DNA of 45,687 nucleotides from positions 1-45,687 of the forward strand of contig LDXO01000014.1 of NCBI GenBank assembly GCA_001443455.1, written 5' to 3'. The stretch's first letter is position 1; every line of letters begins with the position of its first letter. Positions 45,476 to 45,687 of this stretch are shown here, piece after piece. The notes beneath the pieces were generated by a model, which did no database searches, had not been told where the DNA came from, and worked only from the letters and a program-made list of their open reading frames with translations. Source of the DNA: Deltaproteobacteria bacterium CSP1-8. Lineage in GTDB: Bacteria; Desulfobacterota; Deferrimicrobia; Deferrimicrobiales; Deferrimicrobiaceae. The position numbers and the translations under genes were made by a program.

Positions 45476-45687
45476 GTGAGCGATGACCTTCTCTCGGTCC
45501 GCGATCTCGTCGTCTCCTTCCGCACGGAACGGGGGACGGTCCGCGCCCTATTCGGAGTCTCCTTCTCCCTGGCCCCCGGGGAGACGCTGGGCCTGGTGGG
45601 GGAATCGGGGTGCGGCAAGACGGTGACGGCCCTCTCCCTCCTGAAGCTTCTTCCCTCGCCGCCCGCCGCCATCGAGGGGGGAAGGGT
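45476..45687 (+). CDS. dppD: Peptide ABC transporter ATPase, DppD/OppD type (3' truncated by the window)
   Basis: The first 70 codons of a cytoplasmic ATPase of the peptide importer. The visible part reads [26 protein letters not shown], then Walker [20 protein letters not shown], the N-terminus typical of DppD. The start GTG at 45476 stands after GGGGGGG. The rest lies beyond the window. Its distance from dppC is due to repeat copy E. Confidence 0.9.
   Translation, partial: MSDDLLSVRDLVVSFRTERGTVRALFGVSFSLAPGETLGLVGESGCGKTVTALSLLKLLPSPPAAIEGGR

Overview
The window is a GC-rich bacterial chromosome segment packed with short, mostly overlapping genes. The content fits an anaerobic or facultative deltaproteobacterium (Desulfobacterota-like): ferredoxin-linked indolepyruvate oxidoreductase (IorAB), AMP-forming arylacetate-CoA ligases with an ACT-domain partner, a Liv-type transporter, an NtrC-like regulator, an AmmeMemoRadiSam radical SAM protein, a complete bioBFAD cluster and a phosphofructokinase carrying pyrophosphate-type residues. 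The taxonomic placement is inferred from gene content only. No tRNA, rRNA, CRISPR array or phage module is visible.

Layout. (1) 1-4407, plus strand: the ffh 3' end, rpsP, rimM, trmD, rplS, rnhB and yraN, a translation and RNA-processing operon. Two large structured repeats sit at ffh-rpsP and rpsP-rimM. (2) 4408-5885: repeats, then pfkA on the minus strand, divergent from the next block. (3) 5886-17118, plus strand: iorA, iorB, paaK, an ACT-domain gene, livKHMGF, a second paaK and rsmI. This looks like an uptake and activation module for aromatic or branched-chain amino acids or their aryl acids. (4) 17174-23609, minus strand: ligA, acyP, radical SAM, a small membrane protein, a degenerate NtrC-type response regulator, a zinc alcohol-dehydrogenase-like gene and a small alpha/beta protein. 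(5) 23706-27715: a small ferritin-like gene (+), then gph, a CPBP protease, an RMD1-family gene and pgk (-). (6) 27822-32167: bioBFAD behind a probable BirA operator and promoter. (7) 32206-34132: a group II intron with an intact reverse transcriptase, placed between a promoter-like sequence and a DUF2062 gene. (8) 34677-39188: tatC (-), a BtrH-like gene (+), a 730-base repeat island, then dedA and tldD (-). (9) 39309-end, plus strand: a TPR protein, a lipoprotein and a Dpp/Opp-type peptide transporter running off the window.

The most unusual material is the set of dispersed noncoding repeats. Family 1 (five copies, about 130-175 bp, ends complementary) always starts within about 65 bases after the stop codon of a plus-strand gene. 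Two copies carry an extra outer inverted-repeat shell that makes them look like MITEs. Family 2 (two clear copies and one diverged) contains a hairpin whose two arms change together between copies. Family 3 is a set of short GGGGACA...TGTCCCC palindromes; one is nested inside a family 1 copy and another forms the bioA-bioD junction. On the protein side the standouts are the NtrC-like regulator with an apparently dead AAA+ domain, the predicted PPi-type phosphofructokinase and the Ior-PaaK-ACT-Liv cluster.
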